Shown here: one piece after another, positions 51,832-63,300 of the stretch | How the letters are laid out: each line of letters opens with the position of its first letter | Numbering within the stretch: the stretch's first letter is position 1 | Origin: Symsagittifera roscoffensis | Taxonomy: Eukaryota > Xenacoelomorpha > Acoela > Convolutidae | Assembly (NCBI RefSeq): GCF_963678635.1 | Contig: NC_087062.1 | Span: 73,685,345 to 73,749,344, forward strand | Reading direction: 5' to 3' | DNA length: 64,000 nucleotides | Position numbers and translations under genes: made by a program | The notes under the pieces: model-generated | Database searches by the model: none | What the model was told of the DNA's origin: nothing | Seen by the model: the letters and a program-made list of their open reading frames with translations, nothing else

Positions 51832-54800
51832 GAAGTGGAATAAATATAAATATTTTTAAGAGACATGAGCGTAGTGAATACTCTTATGTAGGTCTTGTGC
51901 TTTTTTGTTTTAAGATTTGCTTTTAAGCGGTTTGACTTTTGATATCTTTTTCAGTTCAGTTTTTTTTGTTGAAAGGAAAGAAGTCTCCACTATCGAACAG
52001 CAAAGTAAAAAGATCACAAAAAACGTGCTCGACTTCTAGTTTAGAAAGTGGAATTTAATCTGCAGATTTCCCAGATGAATAAAAATTTATCTATTGATCC
52101 AGTTTTTTCAAATTGGATTAATTTTATTTGTTTTTAGAGGTCAGATTTCTTCAAGACCATATGTTTTTTTCTTTGGAGTTCAAAATTTGAAGTTTTTCAA
52201 AAAAAACACGTCAGTTTTTTTTCTTTTCTTGAGTTCATTACTCTTTTCCAACTGTCCGTTGGCTATGTTTTCATTTTCCCCCGTTTTGATTGTCACCTAC
52301 AAAATACAAATCAATTTTTTGTATATTTTTCAGTTTTCCCATTTATTTTCAAGCTAAGTAAAACTTTCCGCTAGAAATGAACAATTTTAAATGGGTGCCT
52401 GTTTTTTGACTGCATAGCTTCCGATTTTATTTTCGTTTTAAGTTATTCAGCTTATTTTCTAGTACTTAAGCGTCTGATTCTTAGATTTGTTAGAGTCAGG
52501 CTATTTCATTATAAATTCATGGTAGTGGCGTAGAGGTTTCGGTTTCTTCCAGATGCGACTAAATATTTTGAGAAAAATCTATAAATTTCTCTACTTTTAC
52601 CATTTTTTTTCGTTTTTCTTTGTTTCGGCTCATTTTCTATCGGCTTTGCGTCGTTTGAAAACCAAAAAGTTCATGTGTGCGTTGAAAAAAAGTTTATGTG
52701 TGCGTTCAGTTTTTTAGTCTAATTTGAAATTTTTCAGCTCAAAGGGTTATATGCTCAGGTATTTTGAACTTTTATTGTTTAGTGAGTCTCCTTTTTTCCT
52801 TTGCAGATTTTAACTTGTATTTTCTTGGTTTGTCTCTGTTTCAAAACTAGTTTTATTCGTGTTGATAGATCTAATTTTTTCGGCATTTTCGATTTTTTAT
52901 CGATTGTTTTTCCTGTTTTTCTCGTTTTTTTTCTTGTTTTATCGCAAGTGGTACTAAGCTCCGCGTCTTTCCGTATTTACACAAGCAAAGCTTGTGTGAT
53001 ATTACGGACTCTCTTTTTTCCCAACCTAAGTCGCAAATATTATTGCTCTTTTTGAAAGTACTCTTTTATTGCAATATATGCATAAGATCAATAACCAGCG
53101 ATTAAGTACAGCAAATGCTAAGGATATCAACACACACTATTGTATTACAAATAGCACTTTAGCTTCAAGGTGTTATGGTTCTGTAGCGTAGAAGGAAGGA
53201 GACCAGCAGCAAAATAGGAGGGTTCGAACTTCAGCAGGGTCGCATGTTTTTAATGAACTTTTTCGTATATTAGTTAAAATGCGTCCGCTCTATAAATTGA
53301 GGCATGTTAGTTGGTTTATTTATTTTCAAATTGGCTGGTACTGCAAATGCGTCATAATTGGCTTGCGTCACTTAGAAATTATGTAGACTCATAATTGGCG
53401 TGCGCCATTTAAGAAATTTTCTAGACTCAAACTTTTACTCATTCAGTTTTTCTCAGTAGCGTTGTCGGTCACATTTTTGCTTGTGTATGCGAAGTGCAAC
53501 TTCGGGTCTGTGTTTTTTTTAAATTTTTGCTGATCTTTTTCTACAATATCACTATGCAAGTATCGCATGAGAATCAAAATTTAAGATATTTTTAATTTGA
53601 TTCTTTCAGTATATATATATTTTTTTCAAGAAAACTTCAACGAATTCATTTTTTCAATTTTTTTTCATAGTCATGAACGTAGTGGAGACTCTTATGTAGG
53701 TCTTGGTGATTTTTTACTGTTTTTTTTTTCAGAAAAAGTTAAAATTTGTTCGCGCTTTGTTTTTTTTGCGGTTTGAATTGTGATTTCTTTTCAACTTGAG
53801 TGCATGTCTATTGTTAAAAGGAAGGCAAACTCCACTATCGAATAGCAAAAAGGTAAATGTCGCGAAAAACTTGATCAACTTCTAGTTTTGAATGTGAAAT
53901 TTAGTTATCATAATTCCAGCGAAATAAGATCTTTACCTATTGATTCAGTTCAAAGAGGTTTAAGGCCACCTATTTTTTTCTTTTAAGTTCGAAAGTTTCA
54001 AAATAAGTAATTTTTTTGTTTCTTTGCGTTCATTACTCTTTTCCAACTGTCTGTTGGCTATGTTGTTATTTGGTGATGAAATAAATCAATCAATGAATCA
54101 AACATCTGTTTATTTATATGATCGCAATCATGAAAAAAGTACTCAATTTTTTCTTTAGATCCTAATTGATTGGCCCGAGTTGAAGTATTTTGGGGTCTTA
54201 TGCACTAAACGGCCCAAAATCAATTTTTCTACATCGTAAGCTGGAAATTATTCGATCAAATTTGATTGGGTAATTTTAGCCAATCAAATTCAAGTTACAC
54301 AGTCAGGCATTCCGATCAGCTTTTCTAGCAGATAAAAATATTAGCCGAAATTGCCAAAAAGGTAGAATTTTGAGTCAAATTATCAAATTAATTTTGAGTC
54401 ACTTGTGAAACCTTGCGCAGACAAGCAAAATTCAGTAAAATGGCTTGACAAAACAAAATTCAATTGAAATGGCAGAAAATGTCGATGGAACTTGATTGGA
54501 TAATTAGCCAATCAAATTCATCCGCATTAATTTCAGTTCAAGATATGTAGAAATAAGGAAAATGGGCCGTTTAGTGCATAAGATCCGTATTTTGTTTGAA
54601 GTGGCATTATAGCAGTTTTTCTTTTGAGTTTTTTCAAAAGATTTTTGACAATTATTTTTGTATCGCAACTGAATCTTGACTACTGGAATACTTTGAAGTT
54701 TTTAATGTTAAGTATACCGCAATTTTAACAGTTAAAGTTTTCTAAGCCGAAACTGCCATATATTTTTGTGTCGCAAGTGGTGGGTACGAAGCTCTGCTTC

Positions 54801-55542
54801 GTCTCTGTGTTTCAACTGTTTTTGTTTTGAATGAAATAACTGATGTTTTGTTGTTTTTCGTCTATTTTATCGGAGGTCGGATTAAATAAAAATACTTCGT
54901 GTCTTGTTACTATTGGCTGTGCTTAAAACACACCGACAATTGTTCTTTTATCTGACTAGTCTTACCATAATTCTTCAACTAAATAGTATTTTATATACAC
55001 AACAGTGTGGTAAGATTGTAAAAGAAAGCAGTGGTTTCTTCCATTTCTACACAACATGAATCAACGGACGATTTGGTCGTGCGTGCTATGTTAAGAATAA
55101 CGTCATTTGATTTTAGAGATATGACGACATTGCACAAATAAGAATTCAAGTAAAATAGTGTCCAGCAAATGAGACGACGGCTGTTAAGACGACAACCGTT
55201 TTTGATGGGATTAAGACGACCCTACACATAGCAATTCGAGCAGTTCATTTTAAATGTTTTAACGCGCATTTGTCGTTTGAAGGTCTTGTCGTCTTAATAT
55301 CATATCGTCTTCTTTACCTAGCACCAAGTGAAATACTGCAACCATCATATCAGCGCACCATTTTGCATCTATGTGCTTACATATTGTATTGAAATTACAC
55401 AGAAGCTCAGAATAAAAGCAGAAAATTAATAGACAGCCTGTTTCATTCAAAAAAAATATCAAACACTTTATTATATTCTGCGTCTTTTGGTGGAAATATT
55501 TGGTGTTGTTTTTTTAGTTACGTGTTTTCTTCAGATACAAAA
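51832..55542. repeat. Repeat-rich intergenic region upstream of TMBIM6
   Basis: Contains dispersed-family copies at about 51860-52130 and 53670-53960 (GAACGTAGTGGAGACTCTTA ... AACTCCACTATCGAA). Each is followed some 370 bp later by CCAACTGTCYGTTGGCTATG and about 1.1 kb later by a TCGCAAGTGGT...AAGCTCYGC piece (52934, 54770), so the area looks like a decayed 1.8 kb duplication. A box B-like GGGTTCGAACTT sits near 53221. An inverted pair ATTAAGACGAC/GTCGTCTTAAT spans 55202-55298. No gene recognised. Confidence 0.5.
54193..54586. mobile_element. MITE (hAT-type), 394 bp, with 8-bp target duplication
   Basis: Terminal inverted repeats share TCTTATGCACTAAACGGCCCA (left 54196-54216, right 54563-54583), with outer GGG/GGA ends. 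Flanks GTATTTTG at 54185-54192 and 54587-54594 are a perfect 8-bp duplication, the size made by hAT transposases. Inside are inverted AATTTGATTGG/CCAATCAAATT segments and no coding frame. It is therefore a non-autonomous element. Confidence 0.85.
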
Positions 55543-55607
55543 ATGGATTTCTTTTCGGGAAACCGATACCAATTCAAGCTCGACAAATGCCTCAGCTTCA
55601 CTCAACT
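55543..55607 (+). CDS. TMBIM6: TMBIM6 (Bax inhibitor-1), exon 1
   Basis: ATG 55543 opens MDFFSGNRYQFKLDKCLSFT, comparable to the cytosolic N-terminus of Bax inhibitor-1 proteins. Donor CAACT|GTAAGT leaves phase 2, which fits the acceptor of exon 2. An ATG-proximal context AAAA and an acceptor-like TTTTCTTCAG lie just upstream, so a non-coding first exon may exist further left. Confidence 0.75.
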
Positions 55608-58261
55608 GTAAGTTAGAAAATTGTTTCACTAGTTATTGGGTCCCACTGATCACTCTTGTATGACATCGTGCAGAGTTACTGCAGCTAGCTCTGAAAAATT
55701 ATTGTTGGAATCGGATTTTTTGTGTGCAAAATCAGTGAAACCAATAGAAGTAGAACGAGAATGTAGTTATATTAAAACCTTTTCACTGATTTGATTGATT
55801 TCATTCATTCAATACCAGGATTGCTTCCGTGTCATTTACACCACGGAGGATAGCATAGATTTGTAACATATATAGGTCGCGATGATTCCCAGCAAATTCC
55901 AAGAGCCTATTTTTTTTCTCGGAAATTCGAAAGTTGAGATTCACAGACCGCTTGTCTAAAAAGCAGGCTCCACAACAACTTCAATTCAACTAGTTGTTAT
56001 TGTTCTGGCGCAAAAATGGAAATGGAAATCTGAGCGTCCTCGTGGGGCGGATTTAGGGGGGTTTGCAGACCCCCCTCCCCCCACTCAGGGACTTGAGACT
56101 CTGCCGACCCAAAGGGTCCCCCCTTGTACAATTCTGAGATATACATTTTTGGCTTACTGACCCTAAAAATTTACTTAAGGCGGCTTTGGCGCCAGTGTTT
56201 TATAATTATGAGGGAAAATGCGCGCCGAAAAAACGCAAATTTGTGGTCAACATTTTCCAAAAAATGCCATTTTGGTGTTTTTAAAAATTTAGCTTGCTGC
56301 GAAAAAATTTTGACCAAAGCAGGGTCTTCAGTGCTTTGTGAGAGCTCGGAAAATCAATTTAGGCAAGCTAAAAAAAAAGACTCAATATTTTTAAAAAGAT
56401 GTTGAAATCCCCCCCCCCCCCCCCCCCCCCTCGAGAAAATCCTAGATTCGCCCCTGGCGTCACCTTTTAAGGCTATTTTTTTTAACTTCTTCGGTTTTCT
56501 TGTCAAGATGACTTCTCATTTTGACTTTTGATTTATACATTTTTTTCAGCATCTGGATCATTTGAACATCTTAAGATTTGCCTATCAATCGCGCCTTAAA
56601 TTAGCCTTAAAATTTTGACCAAAAAATTGCGTTTTTTCAGCCCCCCCCCCCCCCGCTCTCAAAATTAGTATATTGGCGCCCTTAGAAAATTTTTAGGGTC
56701 CGTTATCAATGGATATCTACAAAGGAAGTGTAATTGTAATCGGGAATTACACTTTTTTCCTTGAAAAAAATTTAGTAACCGGTCCCAATTGATCTAGTGG
56801 CAAAGCCAGGCTCAGGCTCTAAACCCTCCTCCCCCCCCCCTCCCACCTCACACGAGCATCAGTTTTATGGTTTTAAGAGTATTCATTCAAGGTTGATTAT
56901 GAAGACCAAAAATGTTTGTCATGGCCTGATTAGTCTGCATGTCAATTTTCGTGACAATTGGAAAATATGAACAGTTATTTTATTTATAAAAATTTGCAGG
57001 TGGGGGAAAGGAAAAGAGCCCAAAGCGCTTGCACTGAGGTCCTAAGATCTGCGGCATGAATACCGGTCGAGCATCGTCTTTTTTTCGATATGTATGGAAA
57101 TTGAATTTTCATTTGGAAAATTTTAATGTTCGACTACGTGTTCGCTTACTTTTTCATCGGCTTTGTTTCTAAAGCGCGGACTTATATGCTGGTTTAAGCA
57201 ATTCTTATTGGAATTCGTTCTGTCATATGTAAATTTATCAACTCTGACTTAGTGCTATTGTTTTTAAGAGTTTTCTGCTTAAATTCTGCTTGATGTTATA
57301 TCGGCCGAGTCACCTCATTTTGCATCGTTTGAATGGAAAAAAATAAGTAAGTGTTGTCTTTCAGGACGAGTGGGGCCTGAAAACTTCGAATTTCAAATAA
57401 TATATTTTAAAAATTTCTAGACAACTTGTTTGGCTCAACTGGTGTTTGCCGAATATTTCTAGGCTTATTTTGAATGCTCATTTAACGGCATAGATTGTGT
57501 TTCTCGACTTGCTTTTCTGAAATTGAACAGCACTCGAGACAAAATAAACGAGACAAACAAATAATTTTTCCAAATCATTTTTGTCTTAGTGACGTCCTTC
57601 TCATTTTCTATCCGCTATCTTGCAGTGATACGTTGGTGTGGTATCGCAAGTGTTGCAGAGCTCCGCTTCGTCTCTGTGGTTATGTTTAAAATCTGTTCTT
57701 TTTACAATATGCATTTCAAAGTGCGCTGAAGATATAGTTTGAAGAAATTGATTTAATGGAATTGGAATTATTCATCAGTTATATAATCAACAAATCAATT
57801 GCTTTTAAGTAAGTTTGATATAAGATTATTTAAAAATAGCAATTAGATTAAATAAACTTGGGATAGCAAGTGTGTTGCAACTGGGTAGACCTTTTTCCCC
57901 GTAGAACTTTGTTCACAGGTATCTTCTCCTGGCCTCTGTTGGAAATACTGCAAAGACATATTTTTAGCATGTTAGCTTTTTAAATATCCAACCTACTCGA
58001 GTTTTGCTTTCTACTGTGATTGTAATTTAACTAACTCGATTTGAAAAAGGGACTTGATTTTTTTTTCATTTTTATCGCTTCGCTTGTGTGAGTGAAATTA
58101 CTTTTCGGAAAAATCCATATTTCTCGTCCCTTATTTGATATGGGTAGGGACAAAATTGTACGGTTGATATGAAAGCCACCCTAAAATAAGGGGAATCAAG
58201 TAAAGTTCGCACCAAATATATCTGTTAGTTTCTCCTAAACTACATTCGGTTTCTGTTCAAG
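55608..58261 (+). other. TMBIM6: TMBIM6 intron 1 with repeats
   Basis: GT-AG, 2,654 bp. Contains a copy of the repeat family of 21.2 kb (56075-56460: GCCGACCCAAAGGGT ... GAGAGCTCGGAAAATCAATT), long C runs at about 56409-56430, 56641-56654 and 56830, and another TCGCAAGTGTTGCAGAGCTCCGCTTCG piece near 57645. No gene seen. Confidence 0.65.
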
Positions 58262-58485
58262 ATCTAAGGGGGCCAAGAGCCATCTGAAGAATGTCTATGC
58301 GTGCATGACCCTGTGTCTGCTGGCAGCAGTGGCTGGCTCTGTGATGTATCTGCAGTGGATGCGTCTGGCTGGATTCCTACCCCTCGTCGGGTCCATCGGA
58401 TCACTCCTCTATTTGGGGGCCACCTCCTCTCCCGGACTCAGCCAGAAGAGAGTGGGCGCACTGGGACTGTTCGGATTCTGCAATG
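58262..58485 (+). CDS. TMBIM6: TMBIM6 (Bax inhibitor-1), exon 2
   Basis: Encodes the first membrane helices: SHLKNVYACMTLCLLAAVAG, GFLPLVGSIGSLLYLGATSS and KRVGALGLFGFCNG. Animal Bax inhibitor-1 has the matching HLKKVY...L blocks and E-K-R-L-G-L/x-L-x-G-F. The acceptor TTCTGTTCAAG|AT completes the split Leu codon; donor AATG|GTTAGT leaves phase 1. TMBIM6 is an ER membrane calcium-leak and cell-death suppressor protein. Confidence 0.88.
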
Positions 58486-58701
58486 GTTAGTTGACTTCTA
58501 TGGTCAAATTATTCACTTAAATCTCCATTCGCTTCGTTCGTTTCTCTTTTCATCGTATTTGATCGGTTAAGTGGAAATCGGAAAGTGCAAATACATGGCC
58601 ATTTGGTTGCTGACATGTAGTAATTGAATTGCCAATTAGTTCTTAAAACCTTTATTTTGTCACAGTTTTGTTTATGTGTAATCTCTTTTTGTCTGTTTTA
58701 G

Positions 58702-58828
58702 GTCTGTCGCTGGGTCCGTTGTTGGACTCTGTGATTGAGCTGAACCCGGCCATAGTGGTCACTGCCCTGCTCTACTCCTCCTTCCTCTTCCTCTCTCTCA
58801 CACTCGCCGCACTCTACTGTCAGAAGAG
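58702..58828 (+). CDS. TMBIM6: TMBIM6 (Bax inhibitor-1), exon 3
   Basis: GLSLGPLLDSVIELNPAIVV is the conserved G-x-x-x-G-P-L-x-x-x-I-x-x-x-P-x-I-V region, followed by membrane segment TALLYSSFLFLSLTLAALYC. Acceptor TGTCTGTTTTAG|GT and donor AAGAG|GTGAAA; phases 1 and 2 fit the neighbours. Confidence 0.9.
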
Positions 58829-59261
58829 GTGAAACACACTTACAGAAAAAAAATACTGTAAAAACATAGAAAAATTAAACATACGCCTAAGCAATGAGAA
58901 GAACAGCACCAATGTCTAGAAAGCAGTGTTTTTAGAATGGTAACAAGAGGAAAATATGGTCATGAAAAAAACTTTGGTATCGTTTTCATGATTTGAGCGA
59001 AAATTGTCTATCAGGAAGTTATAGATTTTGTCTATCAATATTATTTCAAAGCGTTTAATCTCGTTTTAATGGACATGTAAGCGTAATTTATTTAATTAAT
59101 TAGAAACTTAGTTTAGAGTTTCCAAAAGGAGTATTTTATTGTTTCTATTGCGCAATGTGTATCTACTCTAGGCTGATAGAAACGCCATCGATTTATATTG
59201 GATAATTTACATGCATAATTGAGTTTCCAAGATGGTGACTGTTCTTGTTTCTGTTGCATAG

Positions 59262-59465
59262 GTCCCTGCTGTACCTGGGGGGCTTTCTGATGGCCGCCCT
59301 GAACATCATGTTCTGGAGCAGCATGTTGAGGATGTTGTTCGGAGTGCGTCTGCTGGGAGGTGTGGAACTTTATCTGGGACTGGCAGTGTTCTGTGGATTC
59401 ATCCTCTTCGACACCCAGATGATCATCTACCGATTCGAGGACTGTGGCGAGAAGGACTTCATATG
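59262..59465 (+). CDS. TMBIM6: TMBIM6 (Bax inhibitor-1), exon 4
   Basis: SLLYLGGFLMAALNIMFWSS, LYLGLAVFCGFILFDTQMII and EKDFIW match the most conserved end of the family, including the F-D-T-Q motif. Read on, the frame stops at 59500-59502 with residues that no longer match. Relatives continue W-H-C-x-D-L-F-L-D-F, so I place a non-canonical GC donor at ATATG|GCAAGA (59465/59466), which would leave a split Trp codon. The last exon is not found before 64000. Confidence 0.82.
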
Positions 59466-59502
59466 GCAAGATTTTTTGTTCAAACTGCCCCACTTGGGCT
59501 GA

Positions 59503-59535
59503 ATTTCAAGTTGATGTTAATTTCTGTCTCAATCT

Positions 59536-59595
<60 letters not shown>

Positions 59596-60727
59596 TATAT
59601 ATTTAAATGTGGGCTTCTCTATCTCGCCATGTTTACGCTTTTTCAACATTATTTTTGCAGGTTTAACAAAAGATTTTTTTTTCACGCTTAAGCTATATCG
59701 TATATTGCAATGCTTCAGAACTTTTTTCCATTTTCCTGTTTTAATTCGGTGTTTATCTCGAAATTGATAACCATATGGTGGGATGCTGCCAGGGTTTTCC
59801 CAGGGGTTGCGGTTTTTTTCCTCGAAAACGAATACCCGAATCCTTAAAGTTTATGTGATAAAAAGAATAATAGAAAAATAAAATCAAAAGTAGAGTTTTC
59901 AACCCTGCCGTTTGCTGCTGTCAGGGTATTCTCAGGGGCTGCAAATCTTGGCTCCAAATGTGACTGCTTAAATGCTTTTAGTTTCCGAGATGTTTACTTT
60001 TTTGATTCTTTTTATGTATGAAAGTTTTCAATTCTAGTGATGCGCTGTCAGAGTACTCTGAGGCCATGCAAATCTTGCCACCAAATATGCCTGCTTGAAT
60101 CTTGCCGAGATATGTCATTTCATGATTTTTTCAAATATATTTCAGAAAACGTTTTAAAAAATGCAGGAACATTGAAATTCCCAACCCTGTAGTGTGGTGC
60201 TCTCAGTGTTATCTCAGTGGTTACAAGTCTTGCCTCCGAATGTGACTGCTCATGCCCTTCTAGCTTTAGAGATGAGTGACGTTTTTTCTGATTTTTCGAA
60301 ACTTGAATTAAAAAATTTTGAAATTTCCAATTTTAATTTGGATTTCTCTCAGGGAACTCTCAAAGGTTGCAGATGTTGCCTCTAAATTTGGCTGCTCAAA
60401 TCATTTTAGTATCCAAGATATCCCTGTTTTTACACCGAAGACTTTAGTCAAGGTGTTATGGTATCGTGTAACGGTTTTTTTTAATGTTGTCTGTTGTCAA
60501 GTGTCGACAAATAACGTCCACAGTTATCAATTATCATGTGGGCTGGACTATATCGCGCTATGTCACGTGATTGCGTATGTTTGTTTCTTTATTTGTTCAT
60601 CTTTATTTATTTAATTATCTGTTCTTCTATTTATTTAATTATGTTTAGTTTCAATTCTTCCCTTGCCATTCTGAACAGGTGGTTACAAAGTTTTAGCTAG
60701 TCACTGTATGATTTTCTGCCAGCAGCT
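59503..60727 (+). repeat. (TATC)n and the interspersed family also seen at 12.3 kb
   Basis: A (TATC)n tract at about 59536-59596 is followed by TATATATTTAAATGTGGGCTT and CTCGCCATGTTTACGCT. Four degenerate units with GCTGTCAGGGTATTCTCAGG, GCAAATCTTG and AATGTGACTGC cores follow (to about 60430). The (TATC)n start is shared with the copy at 12316. Confidence 0.65.
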
Positions 60728-62334
60728 CAACTGGTCTGTGTATACTTGTATTAGGTACACAGTTTTTTTTCAACTGCTGTGTATACTTGTTTTAGGTACA
60801 CTGTAGTTTCAATCAATTGATCTGTGTATACTTGTATTAGGTACACAGTTATTCTATTTCAACTTTTGTGTATACTTGTATTAGGTACACTGTAGTTTCA
60901 ATCAACTGGTCTGTGTATACTTGTATTAGGTACACAGTTTTTTTTCAACTGCTGTGTATACTTGTATTAGGTACACTGTAGTTTCAATCAACTGATCTGT
61001 GTATACTTGTATTAGGTACACAGTTTTTCTATTTCAACTGCTGTGTATACTTGTATTAGGTACACTGTAGTTTCAATCAACTGGCCTGTGTATACTTGTA
61101 TTAGGTACACAGTTTTTTTTCAACTGCTGTGTATACTTGTTTTAGGTACACTGTAGTTTCAATCAATTGATCTGTGTATACTTGTATTAGGTACACAGTT
61201 ATTCTATTTCAACTTTTGTGTATACTTGTATTAGGTACACTGTAGTTTCAATCAACTGGTCTGTGTATACTTGTATTAGGTACACAGTTTTTTTTCAACT
61301 GCTGTGTATACTTGTATTAGGTACACTGTAGTTTCAATCAACTGATCTGTGTATACTTGTATTAGGTACACAGTTTTTCTATTTCAACTGCTGTGTATAC
61401 TTGTATTAGGTACACTGTAGTTTCAATCAACTGTCCTGTGTATACTTGTATTGGGTACACAGTTTTTTTTCAACTGCTGTGTATACTTGTATTAGGTACA
61501 CTGTAGTTTCAATCAACTGGTCTGTGTATACTTGTATTAGGTACACAGTTTTTCTATTTCAACTGCTGTGTATACTTGTATTAGGTACACTGTAGTTTCA
61601 ATCAACTGATCGTGTATACTTGTATTAGGTACACAGTTTCTTTAGTTTAACTGATCTGTGTATACTTGTAATAGGTACACTGTAGTTTCAATTAACTGGT
61701 CTGTGTATACTTGTATTAGGTACAGTTTTTTTTCAACTGCTGTGTATACTTGTTTTAGGTACACTGTAGTTTCAATCAATTGATCTGTGTATACTTGTAT
61801 TAGGTACACAGTTATTCTATTTCAACTTTTGTGTATACTTGTATTAGGTACACTGTAGTTTCAATCAACTGGTCTGTGTATACTTGTATTAGGTACACAG
61901 TTTTTTTTCAACTGCTGTGTATACTTGTATTAGGTACACTGTAGTTTCAATCAATTGATCTGTGTATACTTGTATTAGGTACACAGTTTTTCTATTTCAA
62001 CTGCTGTGTATACTTGTATTAGGTACACTGTAGTTTCAATCAACTGGTCTGTGTATACTTGTATTAGGTACACAGTTTTTTTTCAACTGCTGTGTATACT
62101 TGTATTAGGTACACTGTAGTTTCAATCAACTGGTCTGTGTATACTTGTATTAGGTACACAGTTTTTCTATTTCAACTGCTGTGTATACTTGTATTAGGTA
62201 CACTGTAGTTTCAATCAACTGATCGTGTATACTTGTATTAGGTACACAGTTTCTTTAGTTTAACTGATCTGTGTATACTTGTAATAGGTACACTGTAGTT
62301 TCAATTAACTGGTCTGTGTATACTTGTATTAGGT
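60728..62334 (+). repeat. Satellite with GTGTATACTTGTATTAGGTACAC core
   Basis: About 34 monomers of 45-50 bp. Each has TGTGTATACTTGTATTAGGT followed by ACAC, and monomers alternate between two linker types (CAGTTTTTTTTCAACTGC and TGTAGTTTCAATCAACTG), making a dimer of about 95 bp. Longer blocks also recur: the variant with TTATTCTATTTCAACTTTTG appears near 60850, 61198 and 61808. TGTGTA and TACACA ends can pair, so each core can form a small hairpin. Confidence 0.92.
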
Positions 62335-62439
62335 GTAAAACAGGAGGCGTTTTGCTACACATACAAACACAATCTTTTGTATTTTATTATAGCTATAGAA
62401 ATTGATCTACAATGCGTAAGTACGACATTTAGTTCTACG

Positions 62440-63300
62440 ATTGTTATTTCAGGTCCTTTGTCAATATTTCAGGCTTTGTCAATATAGCAAAATTTTGGTG
62501 TATATATGTGTTAGTAAGATTTTTAGTTCTACAACGTTTATTCAGGCTCTTTGTCGATATAGCAAAATATTGGTGTATACATGTGTTAGTACGATTTTAG
62601 CTCTAGAATTGTTATTTCAGGCTCTTCGTCAATATAGCAATATTTTAGCGTATACATGTGTTAGTACCATTTTTAGTTCTCGAACTGTTATTTTATGATC
62701 TATGTCAGTATATCAAAATTTTAGTGTATACATGTGTTATTACGATTTTTAGTTCTCGAACTGTTATTTCATGATCTTTGTCAATATATCAAAATTTTAT
62801 TGTATACATGTGTTAGTACCATTTTTAGTTCTCGAACTGTTATTCCATGATCTTTGTCAATATAGCAAAATTTTGGTGTATACATGTGTTAGTACGATTT
62901 TTAGCTCTAGAACTGTTATTCCATGATCTTTGTCAATATAGCAAAAATTTGACGTATACATGTGTTAGTACGATTTTTAGCTCTCGAACTGTTATTTCAT
63001 GATCTTTGCCAATATAGCAAAATTTTGGTGTATACATGTGTTCGTACGATTTTTAGCTCACGAACTGTTATTTCAGGCTCTTTGTCAATATAGTAAAAAT
63101 TTTGGTGTATACATGTGTTAGTACGATTTTTAGTTCTAGAAGTGTTATTTTATGATCTTCGTTGATATATCAAAAATTTAACCTATACATGTGTTAGTAC
63201 GATTTTTAGTTCTAGAACTGTTATTTCAGGCTCTTTCTCGATACCGCAAAATTTTGGTGTATACATGTATTAGTACGATTTTTTTGTTCTAGAACTGTTA
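62440..63300 (+). repeat. Second satellite, unit about 76 bp
   Basis: About 11 units with TTTTAGTTCTAGAACTGTTA, TTTCAGGCTCTTTGTCAATA, TAGCAAAATTTTGGTG and TATACATGTGTTAGTACGA. Spacing between GTGTATACATG cores is 75-77 bp. TTCTAGAA is a palindrome in many units. Begins about 100 bp after the first satellite. Open frames in it follow the repeat and are not genes. Confidence 0.9.

Noticed and set aside
60728-62334. Regular short repeats with palindromic core resembling a CRISPR array
   Set aside because: Linkers are themselves repeated in two types, the window is eukaryotic and there are no cas genes; it is a satellite.
62441-62698. 85-codon frame in the second satellite
   Set aside because: Its protein is a tandem repeat of the satellite unit and the frame breaks in other units.
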